Part shown: positions 42,355 through 50,782 of the stretch, in pieces | Position numbering within the stretch: position 1 is the first letter of the stretch | Layout: every line of letters starts with the position of its first letter | Assembly: GCA_964630785.1 (NCBI GenBank) | Contig: CAZVZG010000023.1 | Coordinates: 14,930-78,929 of the forward strand | Length of the DNA stretch: 64,000 nucleotides | Direction: 5' to 3' | DNA from: JADLCX01 sp964630785 | GTDB taxonomy: Bacteria > Planctomycetota > Phycisphaerae > Phycisphaerales > UBA1924 | Translations under genes and position numbers: made by a program | The notes under the pieces: generated by a model | What the model was told of the DNA's origin: nothing | Database searches by the model: none | What the model saw: the letters and a program-made list of their open reading frames with translations, nothing else

Positions 42355-44388
42355 ATGTCAGGGCATCGCGGCTGCGGCATGACGCGGAGTCGATTCGTGA
42401 CCGGCGCGGCGATGCTCGGAATGTTGGTCGCGATGTGCGCGGCCCCCCAGCCGGCCCTGGGTGCGCAGCCCGCCGCGGGTGCACCCGTCAGCGAGAAATC
42501 GCCCTCGACCGGCTCCGCCGTCCGCATCGCCCGTCTTCCGATCCGCACCGACGGCCCCAAGAGTCTCGACCCTGCCAAGGGCTCGACCCAGTACGACAAC
42601 CAGGTCTGTTCGCAGGTCTACGACGGGCTCGTGCAGTACAAGTATCTGGCGCGCCCGCTCGAGATCGAACCTTGCCTCGCGGCCGCGCTTCCAAAGATCA
42701 CCGACAACCCCGACGGCACGCAGACCTGGCGTTTCACACTGCGCGACGACGTGTACTTTCAGGACGACCCGTGCTTTCCCGGCGGCAAGGGGCGGAAGCT
42801 GAAGGCCGCGGACGTGTTCTACTCGTGGAAGCGGCTGGCCGACCCTCAGTACGAACTCGAAAACTGGTGGATGATCGACGGGATGATCGTCGGGTTCAAC
42901 GCGTACAAGATCGCGCAGGGCGCGGCCGCGGGCGCGAAGTCAGTGACGGAACTGGACGCCGCGAAGAAGGGCCTGATCGCGGCCGCGAGGAAGCAAGCGG
43001 GTGGGGCCGACGAGGCTGAACTGGTCGCGGCGTTCCAGAAGGCCACGCCCGGCCGGTTCGATTACGACGCGGACGTGCCGGGCCTCCGGGTCATCAACGA
43101 CCTGGAGCTGGAAGTCGTACTGGTGAAGCCGATCCAGCAGTTCCGCTGGAAACTCGCGCAGTTCCAGTTGTCGGTCGTTCCCCGCGAGGCGGTGGAGAAG
43201 TACGGCGACGACTTCGGTCGCCACCCCGTGGGCACGGGCCCGTACACGGTGAAGGATGGCGACTGGCAGCCGGGGCGGTTCATCAACTTCACAAGGAATC
43301 CGACGTACCGCGTGGAGTACTACCCGTCGGAGATGTCGAGCGACCCTGAGGAGGCGGCCAGGGATCGCACGCTCGGGCTGGACAAGGCGGCGGGCCAAAG
43401 GCTCCCGATTCTCGATCGGATCGAATCCCCGTTCTACGTGCCGGACCCGGCGATGTGGCTCGATTTCGAGTCGGGCAAGCTGGGGTTCGTGCAGATCCCG
43501 GCGGAGTATTTCGACAAGGCGGTGAACCGGCGGACGCTCAGGCTGCGACCCGCGTACGCAAGCAAGGGCGTCACACTGTACCCGATCCCGCTGCTCGACT
43601 TCATCTTCCGCGGGTTCAACATGGAGGACCCGGTGCTGGGCATGGGGGACCCGGGCCTCGACGGGGGCAAGGTCGTCGAGCGTCACCGCAAACTGCGTCA
43701 GGCGCTCTCGCTGGCGTTCGACCTGGACGAGATGAACGAGTCGTTCTACAACGGAACGAACATCGTGTACGACGGGCCGATCCCGCCGGGGCTCGACGGC
43801 TATCCCAAGGGCGGGCGGGCGGACGTGAGCTACATGGGCCCGAACATCCCGCGGGCCAGGAAACTCCTGGCCGAGGCGGGCTATCCGGATGGCCGGGGCC
43901 TTCCCGAGATCGTGTACTACAGCAGCCGCGGCGGCAACAACGCCGAGCAGATGCAGGCCGAGATGCGGTTCTGCCGCGCGATCGGCGTGAAGCTCAACCC
44001 GCGCGAGGTGGACTTCTCCGAACTCATCGAGGCGATCAACAAGAAGAAGGCGCAGATGTTCAGCTACGCGTGGGGAAGCGACTACCCCGACGCAGAGAGC
44101 AATCTCGCCATGTTCTACAGCAAGAACAAATCGCCCGGGTCCAACGCCTTCAACTACGACCGGCCGGAGTACGACCGCATGTACGAGAAGAGCCGGACGA
44201 TGCCGCCCGGCCCCGAGCGGACGAAGCTGTACGAAGGGATGCGGGACATGCTCATCCAGGACGTGCCGTTTATCGGCTCGATGGCCCGGACAAGGTTCTA
44301 CGCGATCAACCCGTGGCTGAAGAACTTCAAGCCGTCGGAGGACTTTCAGAACTGGTACAAGTATCTGGACTTGGCGGAGCAGAAGTGA
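42355..44388 (+). CDS. Peptide ABC transporter substrate-binding protein (OppA/DppA type)
   Basis: 677 residues with a signal peptide (TRSRFVTGAAMLGMLVAMCAAPQPALG). Family 5 solute-binding fold: LDPAKGSTQYDNQVCSQVYDGLVQY near the N-terminus, YFQDDPCFPGGKGRKLKAADVFYSWKR and HPVGTGPYTVKDGDW. It is larger than E. coli OppA (about 540) because of insertions near 155-210. GAGGAG lies seven bases before ATG 42355. First of a five-gene transporter set. Confidence 0.93.
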   Translation: MSGHRGCGMTRSRFVTGAAMLGMLVAMCAAPQPALGAQPAAGAPVSEKSPSTGSAVRIARLPIRTDGPKSLDPAKGSTQYDNQVCSQVYDGLVQYKYLARPLEIEPCLAAALPKITDNPDGTQTWRFTLRDDVYFQDDPCFPGGKGRKLKAADVFYSWKRLADPQYELENWWMIDGMIVGFNAYKIAQGAAAGAKSVTELDAAKKGLIAAARKQAGGADEAELVAAFQKATPGRFDYDADVPGLRVINDLELEVVLVKPIQQFRWKLAQFQLSVVPREAVEKYGDDFGRHPVGTGPYTVKDGDWQPGRFINFTRNPTYRVEYYPSEMSSDPEEAARDRTLGLDKAAGQRLPILDRIESPFYVPDPAMWLDFESGKLGFVQIPAEYFDKAVNRRTLRLRPAYASKGVTLYPIPLLDFIFRGFNMEDPVLGMGDPGLDGGKVVERHRKLRQALSLAFDLDEMNESFYNGTNIVYDGPIPPGLDGYPKGGRADVSYMGPNIPRARKLLAEAGYPDGRGLPEIVYYSSRGGNNAEQMQAEMRFCRAIGVKLNPREVDFSELIEAINKKKAQMFSYAWGSDYPDAESNLAMFYSKNKSPGSNAFNYDRPEYDRMYEKSRTMPPGPERTKLYEGMRDMLIQDVPFIGSMARTRFYAINPWLKNFKPSEDFQNWYKYLDLAEQK

Positions 44389-44453
44389 GCAGCGGACGCC
44401 GCCAAACCGCTCCATGGCCCCGGCCGTAAATCGACTCCCCGCTCACCCCTCAT

Positions 44454-44493
44454 CCCCAATCTCTAGTCCCTGGTTCCCAGTCCCCTCCCCATG
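44454..44493 (+). repeat. Dispersed pyrimidine-rich repeat, copy 1
   Basis: CCCCAATCTCTAG-TCCCTGGT followed by TCCCCTCCCCAT, ending on the ATG of the next gene. A close copy lies on the other strand at 60924-60969. The gene that starts at 44491 has no Shine-Dalgarno because of it. Confidence 0.5.
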
Positions 44494-45474
44494 TGGTCCT
44501 TCATCATCCGCCGTCTGCTCTACTCAATCCCGATCTACCTCGGGATCATTTTGCTCGTGATGGGCGCGCTGCGAGTGAACGACCCGGTGAACGCTTATCT
44601 GGGCAAGCACGCCTCAAAGGAGCAAGTGGACCTGAAACGCGAGTCGATGGGCCTGAACAAGCCCTTCCTGGTGCAGTACGGCGAGTTCCTGGGCCACGTC
44701 GGGACGCTCAACTTCGAGGCCAGAAGCTGGCGATACGAAACCAAGACCGTGGGCGAAGTTCTGACCGACGCGGTTGGGCCCAGCCTCGCGCTCACGATCC
44801 CCGCGTTCATCATCACGACGCTGATCTCGATCGGGGTCGGGTTGCTCTCGGCCTATTTCCGCGGGACTCCGGTGGATCGGACGCTCATGGTGCTCATCGT
44901 GCTGGGGATGAGCGTGAGCGTGCTCGTGCTCATCATCCTCGGGCAGTATTTCGGGGCCTACTGGCTGAAGGATCGATTCGGCCTCGACTGGTTCGCGGTG
45001 GGCGGGTACGAACCGCTGTTCGAGGAGACCGACTCGGGCTCGTTCTGGCTCGCCAAGTGGTTCTATTTCTGCTCCCTGCCCGTGATGATCGAGGTGCTGC
45101 TGGCGATGGGCTATGACACGCGGTTCTACCGCGCCGTGATGGTGGAGGAGACCGGGCGCGACTACATCACCACCGCCGTGGCCAAGGGCGCAACCAAGCC
45201 CAAGATCATGTTCGTGCACATGCTCAAGAACGCGATGATCCCGATCATCACGCGCGTGATGATCACGTTCCCGTTCCTCATCGGCGGGTCGATCCTGCTC
45301 GAGACGATGTTCCGCATTCCCGGCATGGGGCGAGCGCTCATCGAGGCCATCACCAACAAGGACTTCCCCGTCATCCAGGCGTTCACGGCGATGTTTGCGG
45401 GCATCTTTGTGCTCAGCAACATCCTCACCGACGTGCTCTACGCGCTCGTCGATCCACGCGTGAGGCTGTCCTGA
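44491..45474 (+). CDS. Peptide ABC transporter permease (OppB type)
   Basis: 327 residues with six predicted membrane segments. Starts MWSFIIRRLLYSIPIYLGI, a typical OppB/DppB opening, and carries the ABC-contact loop VAKGATKPKIMFVHMLKNAMIPII. It is inserted 102 bases after the binding-protein gene. No Shine-Dalgarno. Its stop overlaps the next ATG by one base. Confidence 0.93.
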   Translation: MWSFIIRRLLYSIPIYLGIILLVMGALRVNDPVNAYLGKHASKEQVDLKRESMGLNKPFLVQYGEFLGHVGTLNFEARSWRYETKTVGEVLTDAVGPSLALTIPAFIITTLISIGVGLLSAYFRGTPVDRTLMVLIVLGMSVSVLVLIILGQYFGAYWLKDRFGLDWFAVGGYEPLFEETDSGSFWLAKWFYFCSLPVMIEVLLAMGYDTRFYRAVMVEETGRDYITTAVAKGATKPKIMFVHMLKNAMIPIITRVMITFPFLIGGSILLETMFRIPGMGRALIEAITNKDFPVIQAFTAMFAGIFVLSNILTDVLYALVDPRVRLS

Positions 45475-46760
45475 TGGCCCTCGGCGCGATCAGGCGGGCG
45501 TGGTCCGGGCGTGCGGCCGGGAAGTTCCGTCGCAACCGACTGGCGATGGCGTCGATGGCGATCATCGCCGTGTACGCGCTCATCGGGGTCTGGCTCGTCG
45601 CCGGCGATCTGTGGACGGGCGCGGCCGCGGATTCCGCGGACGCCGGCGCGCCGTGGTCGCCCTGGACAGCCATGACCCTGGACAAGGTCGAGGCCCGCGT
45701 GGGCCCTTTGAGCAAGCGGGGCTGGCTTGAGTCCGAATCCGGCGAGTCCCGGGCCCGAAACGTCAAGTACTACATGAGCCGCTTCGAGAAGGCCCTGCGA
45801 CTGAGCGACCCGGAGTATCGGCGCCTGGCTCTCAAATCGATCCGCTTCGGCGAGCGCCGCGTGGGCGTCGGCGAAAAAGATGCCGCGAGGATCATCGCCG
45901 AGGCCAAAGCCCGGTACCGCGCCCTCGATGTCTATGACGACCTGGACGACCCGAAACAGATTGCCAAAGCCGAGCCCGAGCTCGCACGGCTGGAGACGCT
46001 TGTCAACTCGCTCTTTGCCCCCATGAGTCCGGCGCAAGCCGTGATGTACGACCTGCGGTTGAGCCTGGGCACCGATCGGCAGGGCCGATCGATCTTCGCC
46101 CGGGCCGTATACTCGATCAAGGTCGCGCTTGAGCTTGGGCTGATCGTCGGTGTCGTGTCGGTCCTGCTGGGCGCCGTGCTCGGCGCGGCCGCGGCGTACT
46201 ACAGCGGGTGGATCGACGGGTTTGTGCAGTGGCTCTATTCGACGCTCTCGAGCGTGCCCGACCTCGTGCTGCTGGCCGTGCTGGCGTACATGTTCACGGG
46301 AAGTTACTTCGACGACACCAGCAAGCCGTTCCTCTCGCTGGTGCCGGTGTACGTGGCCATGTGCATGACGTTCTGGATCGGGCCCTGCCGCATCATCCGC
46401 GGCGAGACGCTCAAGCTCAAGGAACTGGAGTACGTTCAGGCCGCCAAGGCGATCGGGTTCGGACGGCCGTACATCCTCCTGCGCCACGTCCTGCCCAACA
46501 CCCTGCACCTGATGTTCATCAACTTCTCGCTGCTGTTCATTGCGGCGATCAAGTTCGAGGTGGTGCTGAGTTTCCTCGGCCTGGGTGTCAAGACCGGGCC
46601 GAGCTGGGGGCGCATGATCAGCGAGGCGACGCAGGAGGTCATCAACGGGAACTTCTGGCAGATCGGCGCGGCCACGGTGTTCATGTTCGTGCTGGTGCTG
46701 GCGTTCAACATCGTGTCCGACGCGCTGCAGGATGCGTTCGATCCCAAGCACGTCGGGTAA
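45474..46760 (+). CDS. Peptide ABC transporter permease (OppC type) with large insertion
   Basis: 428 residues, about 120 more than usual. After the first membrane segment (about 24-45) comes a charged, helical stretch of about 150 residues on the outer side (ending near SLFAPMSPAQAVMYDLRLSLGTDRQGRSIF), then the normal five-span permease core and the contact loop QAAKAIGFGRPYILLRHVLPNTLH. The insertion may contact the large binding protein. One-base overlap with the preceding gene. Confidence 0.92.
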   Translation: MALGAIRRAWSGRAAGKFRRNRLAMASMAIIAVYALIGVWLVAGDLWTGAAADSADAGAPWSPWTAMTLDKVEARVGPLSKRGWLESESGESRARNVKYYMSRFEKALRLSDPEYRRLALKSIRFGERRVGVGEKDAARIIAEAKARYRALDVYDDLDDPKQIAKAEPELARLETLVNSLFAPMSPAQAVMYDLRLSLGTDRQGRSIFARAVYSIKVALELGLIVGVVSVLLGAVLGAAAAYYSGWIDGFVQWLYSTLSSVPDLVLLAVLAYMFTGSYFDDTSKPFLSLVPVYVAMCMTFWIGPCRIIRGETLKLKELEYVQAAKAIGFGRPYILLRHVLPNTLHLMFINFSLLFIAAIKFEVVLSFLGLGVKTGPSWGRMISEATQEVINGNFWQIGAATVFMFVLVLAFNIVSDALQDAFDPKHVG

Positions 46761-46784
46761 GTGATTCGGCGACGCTTCAACGAC

Positions 46785-47822
46785 ATGAGCCACGACGCGA
46801 CCATCCTCAGTGTGCAAGGCCTGACGACCCGGTTCCGCACCGACCGGGGCGTGGTCACCGCCATCGACGACGTGTCGTTCGACCTCGCCCGCGGCGAGAC
46901 GCTCGGCATTGTCGGTGAGTCCGGCTGCGGCAAGACCGTCACCAGCAAGTCGATCATGCGGTTGCTGCCCGAACGCACCGCGGTCATCGACCCCCGCTCG
47001 CGGGTGATGTTCGAGGGTGTCAACCTCGCGACGACCGACGCGCGCGCGATGCGGAAGGTCCGCGGCGACCGGATCGCCATGATCTTTCAGGAGCCCATGA
47101 CCAGCCTCAACCCGGTGTTCACCGTCGGCTGGCAGATCGAGGAGGCGCTCAAGTATCACAAGCGCGAGCTCGGGCGTGCCGCTCGTAAGGCCCGCGCCAT
47201 CGAGATGCTCAAACTCGTCGAGATCCCCGAGCCCGCTCGCCGGTACGGCGAGTATCCGCACCAGCTCTCGGGCGGGATGCGACAGCGCGTGATGATCGCG
47301 ATCGCCCTCTGCTGCGAGCCCGACATCCTCATCGCCGACGAGCCGACCACCGCACTCGACGTGACCATCCAGGCCCAGATCCTGGCGCTGATGGATGGCC
47401 TGAAGCGGACCCTCGGCACCGCCATCGTGCTCATCACGCACAACCTCGGCGTCGTGGCCCAGGTGTGCGACCGCGTCATGGTGATGTACGCCGGGCGCGT
47501 GATCGAGGTGGGGTCGGTGTGGGACATCTTCCACCACCCGCGGCACCCGTACACGCGGGCGCTTCTTGATTCCATCCCCAAGGCCGGCCGCAGGGAGCAC
47601 GGCAAGCGCCTGCCGACCATCGAGGGCATCGTGCCGAGCCTGTTCGAGATCCAGCCGGGCTGCCGGTTCCAGGACCGCTGCAAGTACAAGCAGGATCGCT
47701 GCGTCGCCGAGGAGCCCGCGCTCACGGAACTGGGCGGCGAGCACGGAACCGTGCAGGTCCGTTGCCACTTCCCGTTGGGGGAGACGCGAGTGCAGGTGAC
47801 CGTGGATGGAGGGAGGGCGTGA
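46785..47822 (+). CDS. Peptide ABC transporter ATPase (OppD type)
   Basis: 345 residues. Walker A GESGCGKT, signature LSGGMRQR, Walker B ILIADEPTTALD, and a C-terminal CxxxxxCxxxxxxxC cysteine cluster (CRFQDRCKYKQDRC) as in Opp/Dpp ATPases. ATG 46785 is chosen; GTG at 46761, directly after the permease stop, is in frame. Its TGA overlaps the GTG start of the second ATPase. Confidence 0.95.
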   Translation: MSHDATILSVQGLTTRFRTDRGVVTAIDDVSFDLARGETLGIVGESGCGKTVTSKSIMRLLPERTAVIDPRSRVMFEGVNLATTDARAMRKVRGDRIAMIFQEPMTSLNPVFTVGWQIEEALKYHKRELGRAARKARAIEMLKLVEIPEPARRYGEYPHQLSGGMRQRVMIAIALCCEPDILIADEPTTALDVTIQAQILALMDGLKRTLGTAIVLITHNLGVVAQVCDRVMVMYAGRVIEVGSVWDIFHHPRHPYTRALLDSIPKAGRREHGKRLPTIEGIVPSLFEIQPGCRFQDRCKYKQDRCVAEEPALTELGGEHGTVQVRCHFPLGETRVQVTVDGGRA

Positions 47823-48871
47823 CAAGTTCGATCAACACAGCGGGCAGAGAGACGGGGCGTCTCGCCCCGGCCTCGGCCCCGGCAAAGCACCCGCTGCTCG
47901 AAGTGACCAACCTCGTCAAGCACTTCCCGGTCCGGGGAGGCGTGCTCAATCGCGTGATCGGCCACGTCCAGGCGGTCAACGGCGTGAGCCTGAGCGTGAA
48001 CCGCGGCGAGGTCGTGGGGATCGTGGGCGAGTCGGGCTGCGGCAAGAGCACGCTGGGCAAGTGCATCATCAGGCTGATCGAGCCGACCAAGGGGACAATC
48101 CGCTACGGCGGCGTGGACATCACCCGCCTCGGCCACGCCGAGATGATGCCCTTCCGCCGGAAGATGCAGATCATCTTTCAAGACCCGTACTCATCGCTCA
48201 ACCCGCGGCTGACGGTCCGCAAGCTCTTGCGCGAGGCCATCCGCTTTCACCAGACCGTGCCCGGCGGTGAGGACGAGGGTTACATCGACCACCTCATCGC
48301 CCGCGTGGGCCTGCGCCGCGACGCCAAGGACAAGTTTCCGCACGAGTTTAGCGGCGGGCAGCGGCAGCGGATCGGCATCGCCCGCGCGCTGGCCCTGCGT
48401 CCGCAGTTCATCGTGGCCGACGAACCCGTTTCTGCGCTCGACGTCTCGATCCAGGCCCAGGTGCTGAACCTGATGCTCGAACTCAAGGACGAGTTCGGGC
48501 TGACGCTGCTGTTCATCAGCCACGACCTGAAAGTCATCGAGCATTTCTGCGACCGCGTGATCGTCATGTACCTCGGCCACGCCGTCGAGGAGCTGCCGTG
48601 CCGCGACATCCACGCACGGGCCCGCCACCCGTACACCAAGGCCCTGCTCGCGGCCAACCCGATCGACGACCCATCGCAGCGGGGGCCGGAGGGCACGCCG
48701 CTCACGGTGCTTCAGGGCGACGTCCCGAGCCCGTTCAACCCGCCGGCGGGCTGCCCGTTCCAGGGGCGCTGCCCGCTGGTGACGGAGCGGTGCCGGCGCG
48801 AGATGCCGCCGCTGAAAACGAGGGATGGCGACGCCGGCGAACGGCGCGTGGCGTGCTGGGCGGTCGAGTAA
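47819..48871 (+). CDS. Peptide ABC transporter ATPase (OppF type)
   Basis: 350 residues. Walker A GESGCGKSTLG, signature FSGGQRQRIGIARAL, Walker B FIVADEPVSALD, and the C-terminal cysteine cluster in CPFQGRCPLVTERC. GTG start overlaps the OppD stop and follows a strong GGAGGGAGG. Pairs with OppD to energise the two permeases. Last gene of the transporter. Confidence 0.95.
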   Translation: MTSSINTAGRETGRLAPASAPAKHPLLEVTNLVKHFPVRGGVLNRVIGHVQAVNGVSLSVNRGEVVGIVGESGCGKSTLGKCIIRLIEPTKGTIRYGGVDITRLGHAEMMPFRRKMQIIFQDPYSSLNPRLTVRKLLREAIRFHQTVPGGEDEGYIDHLIARVGLRRDAKDKFPHEFSGGQRQRIGIARALALRPQFIVADEPVSALDVSIQAQVLNLMLELKDEFGLTLLFISHDLKVIEHFCDRVIVMYLGHAVEELPCRDIHARARHPYTKALLAANPIDDPSQRGPEGTPLTVLQGDVPSPFNPPAGCPFQGRCPLVTERCRREMPPLKTRDGDAGERRVACWAVE

Positions 48872-48974
48872 GGGGACACCGGGCGTGAGGGGGCGGGGAT
48901 TTCTCGCTCAATGGTCGCTTCGCGGCCGATATGTCGCGACGCGGCCGGGTCGCTGGCCTGTCGTGGGGAGAGCC

Positions 48975-50714
48975 ATGATCGCGAGCATAGCGCCGCCCGA
49001 AACCGACACGCCGAGGCCGGCCTGCGACGCCGCAGAGATCGACTACGTGGCTGTCGCCGCCCACGGGATCGGTCGCGGCGACTTCGTCGCGCTGGTGTTC
49101 GCGGGTTCGCGTTTGGCCCTGGGCGACCTGGCCGGGCACTACACGTGGAACACGGCGCAGAAGTTCGTGCTCAGCGATCCGCGTCTATCCGCATCGGACG
49201 ATTTCGCTCGGATCGGAACCTCGGCGTTGCGGGAGTGGCCCGCCGATCGGGTCCGACCGACGCCCGGCGTGTGTTTCGTGTTTGCTGATGGAACGCACCC
49301 GGTGTTGGCCGAACTTGTCGCGCGCGGTGCCGAGGAGTTCGAGCATTACGTGGTCCTGCCGCATCTCTCGCGGGACGCCCTGCTTCGGCGTCGCGTGGAC
49401 CGACTGACCGCGGCGGCCGGGGGGCGACCGATCGCGTTGCTGGGGTTCGGCGATCAGGGACGGCGGATCGCGGCGATGCTCGCAGAACACGCCAACAAGC
49501 CGGACGGTCTGCTTGTGGTCGATGCCGACGCGTCACGCTCGGCGGAAGCGGCCCGTCTGGGCTTTTCGGCGGCGATGCTCGACGATTCGCGACTGGCGAA
49601 CGCCGCGTTGGTGAGCTCGCCGCTGACACGCCCGCGGGCCTTTGCGGGACTGATCGACGCCGCGAGATTATCCGGCCGTGCCGTGATGGATAACTCGCTC
49701 GGGTGGGACGACCGCGCCGAGCTGCTCGCGTTCGGCCGAACGACAGCCACGGCCGCGGCGGCGCGGGGCCTGCGCTTCGAGAGAGACACCGTGATCCCCC
49801 GGGATCACGGCCTCGCCCTGGCGCTCAGGATCATCCGGCGCGAGACCAGGCGCGTGGGACCGGCGTGCATCCCACACCTCTCCAGTGGACAAGTCGCCCG
49901 GCTCGGGCGTGGCGCGACGGGGCCCGCGGTGTTGGACCTGAGTTCCAGCCCCGCGGACCAGCCGCTCGCCCACCTCACCGCAGCCTACGAGGGCGCGTTC
50001 GTCGCGATCGACGGGCAATCCAACCACCACGACGCGGCGTTCGCGATCCACAGCACAAGGGCGTTTCTGCGTGAGTTGCCGGGTATGACGGCGGCTGTCG
50101 ATCGCGTGCTGCCCGCCGACAGCAGGCACGCGATGGGCGAGACGGCGTTCGAGCGAACGGTGATCCGCACCACGACCGGCCGGTCGCTGGGATCGCCGTT
50201 CATGACCGCCTGCGAGCAGACGGCGATCGGTGTGTCGGCCGCGGCGTTCGCCGCCGACTCACCGATCGTCGAGATCGGTTCGGCGATCGGGGGGAGCACC
50301 CTGTTGATGGCCGCGGCCACCGACGCGGGCAACGGTTGCGGGCCGGAGATCTGGTCGATCGATCCCGATGCACCGACACGCCACGTCATGAGTGCGCTCT
50401 TCAAGGTCGAGGGCTACGACCGGCGGCTGCGGCAGATCGTCAAAACTTCCGACGAAGCGATCGGCGACCTGGCCCAGTTTCGGGGTCGGGCGGGATTGGT
50501 GTTCATCGACGGACTGCACACCGAGGCCGCGGTCGCCTCCGATTTCACCGCGTACGCGGACTTGGTGCGAGCCGGGGGCTGCATCACGTTCCACGACGTG
50601 GACGCGAGGTTTGCAGGGATCTTTCGCGCGGTGGCCGAGCGCGTCGTGACCGATCGGCGCTTCCGTCCGCTGTTCATGGTGGACACGTTCGCGGCGTTCG
50701 AGCGGGTCGCCTGA
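48975..50714 (+). CDS. Two-domain protein: Rossmann-like and SAM methyltransferase
   Basis: 579 residues. The N-terminal 400 include a Rossmann-like domain with LLGFGDQGRRIAAML near 156-170 and VVDADASR after it. The C-terminal domain (about 415-579) is a class I methyltransferase of the family-24 type: SPIVEIGSAIGGSTLLMAAA near 429-448, and GLVFIDGLHTEAAVASDF with GGCITFHDVD. Methyltransferases of this type often act on sugars in surface glycans. I do not know the pair as a named family. GGGGAG is just upstream of the ATG. It stands alone after the transporter. Confidence 0.7.
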   Translation: MIASIAPPETDTPRPACDAAEIDYVAVAAHGIGRGDFVALVFAGSRLALGDLAGHYTWNTAQKFVLSDPRLSASDDFARIGTSALREWPADRVRPTPGVCFVFADGTHPVLAELVARGAEEFEHYVVLPHLSRDALLRRRVDRLTAAAGGRPIALLGFGDQGRRIAAMLAEHANKPDGLLVVDADASRSAEAARLGFSAAMLDDSRLANAALVSSPLTRPRAFAGLIDAARLSGRAVMDNSLGWDDRAELLAFGRTTATAAAARGLRFERDTVIPRDHGLALALRIIRRETRRVGPACIPHLSSGQVARLGRGATGPAVLDLSSSPADQPLAHLTAAYEGAFVAIDGQSNHHDAAFAIHSTRAFLRELPGMTAAVDRVLPADSRHAMGETAFERTVIRTTTGRSLGSPFMTACEQTAIGVSAAAFAADSPIVEIGSAIGGSTLLMAAATDAGNGCGPEIWSIDPDAPTRHVMSALFKVEGYDRRLRQIVKTSDEAIGDLAQFRGRAGLVFIDGLHTEAAVASDFTAYADLVRAGGCITFHDVDARFAGIFRAVAERVVTDRRFRPLFMVDTFAAFERVA

Positions 50715-50782
50715 CACGCTCCGCGGTTGTCTGATTGGTCCCGGTGCCAGGGGCCGGCAGATCGGTTTTCAAGGTGCCCCGT

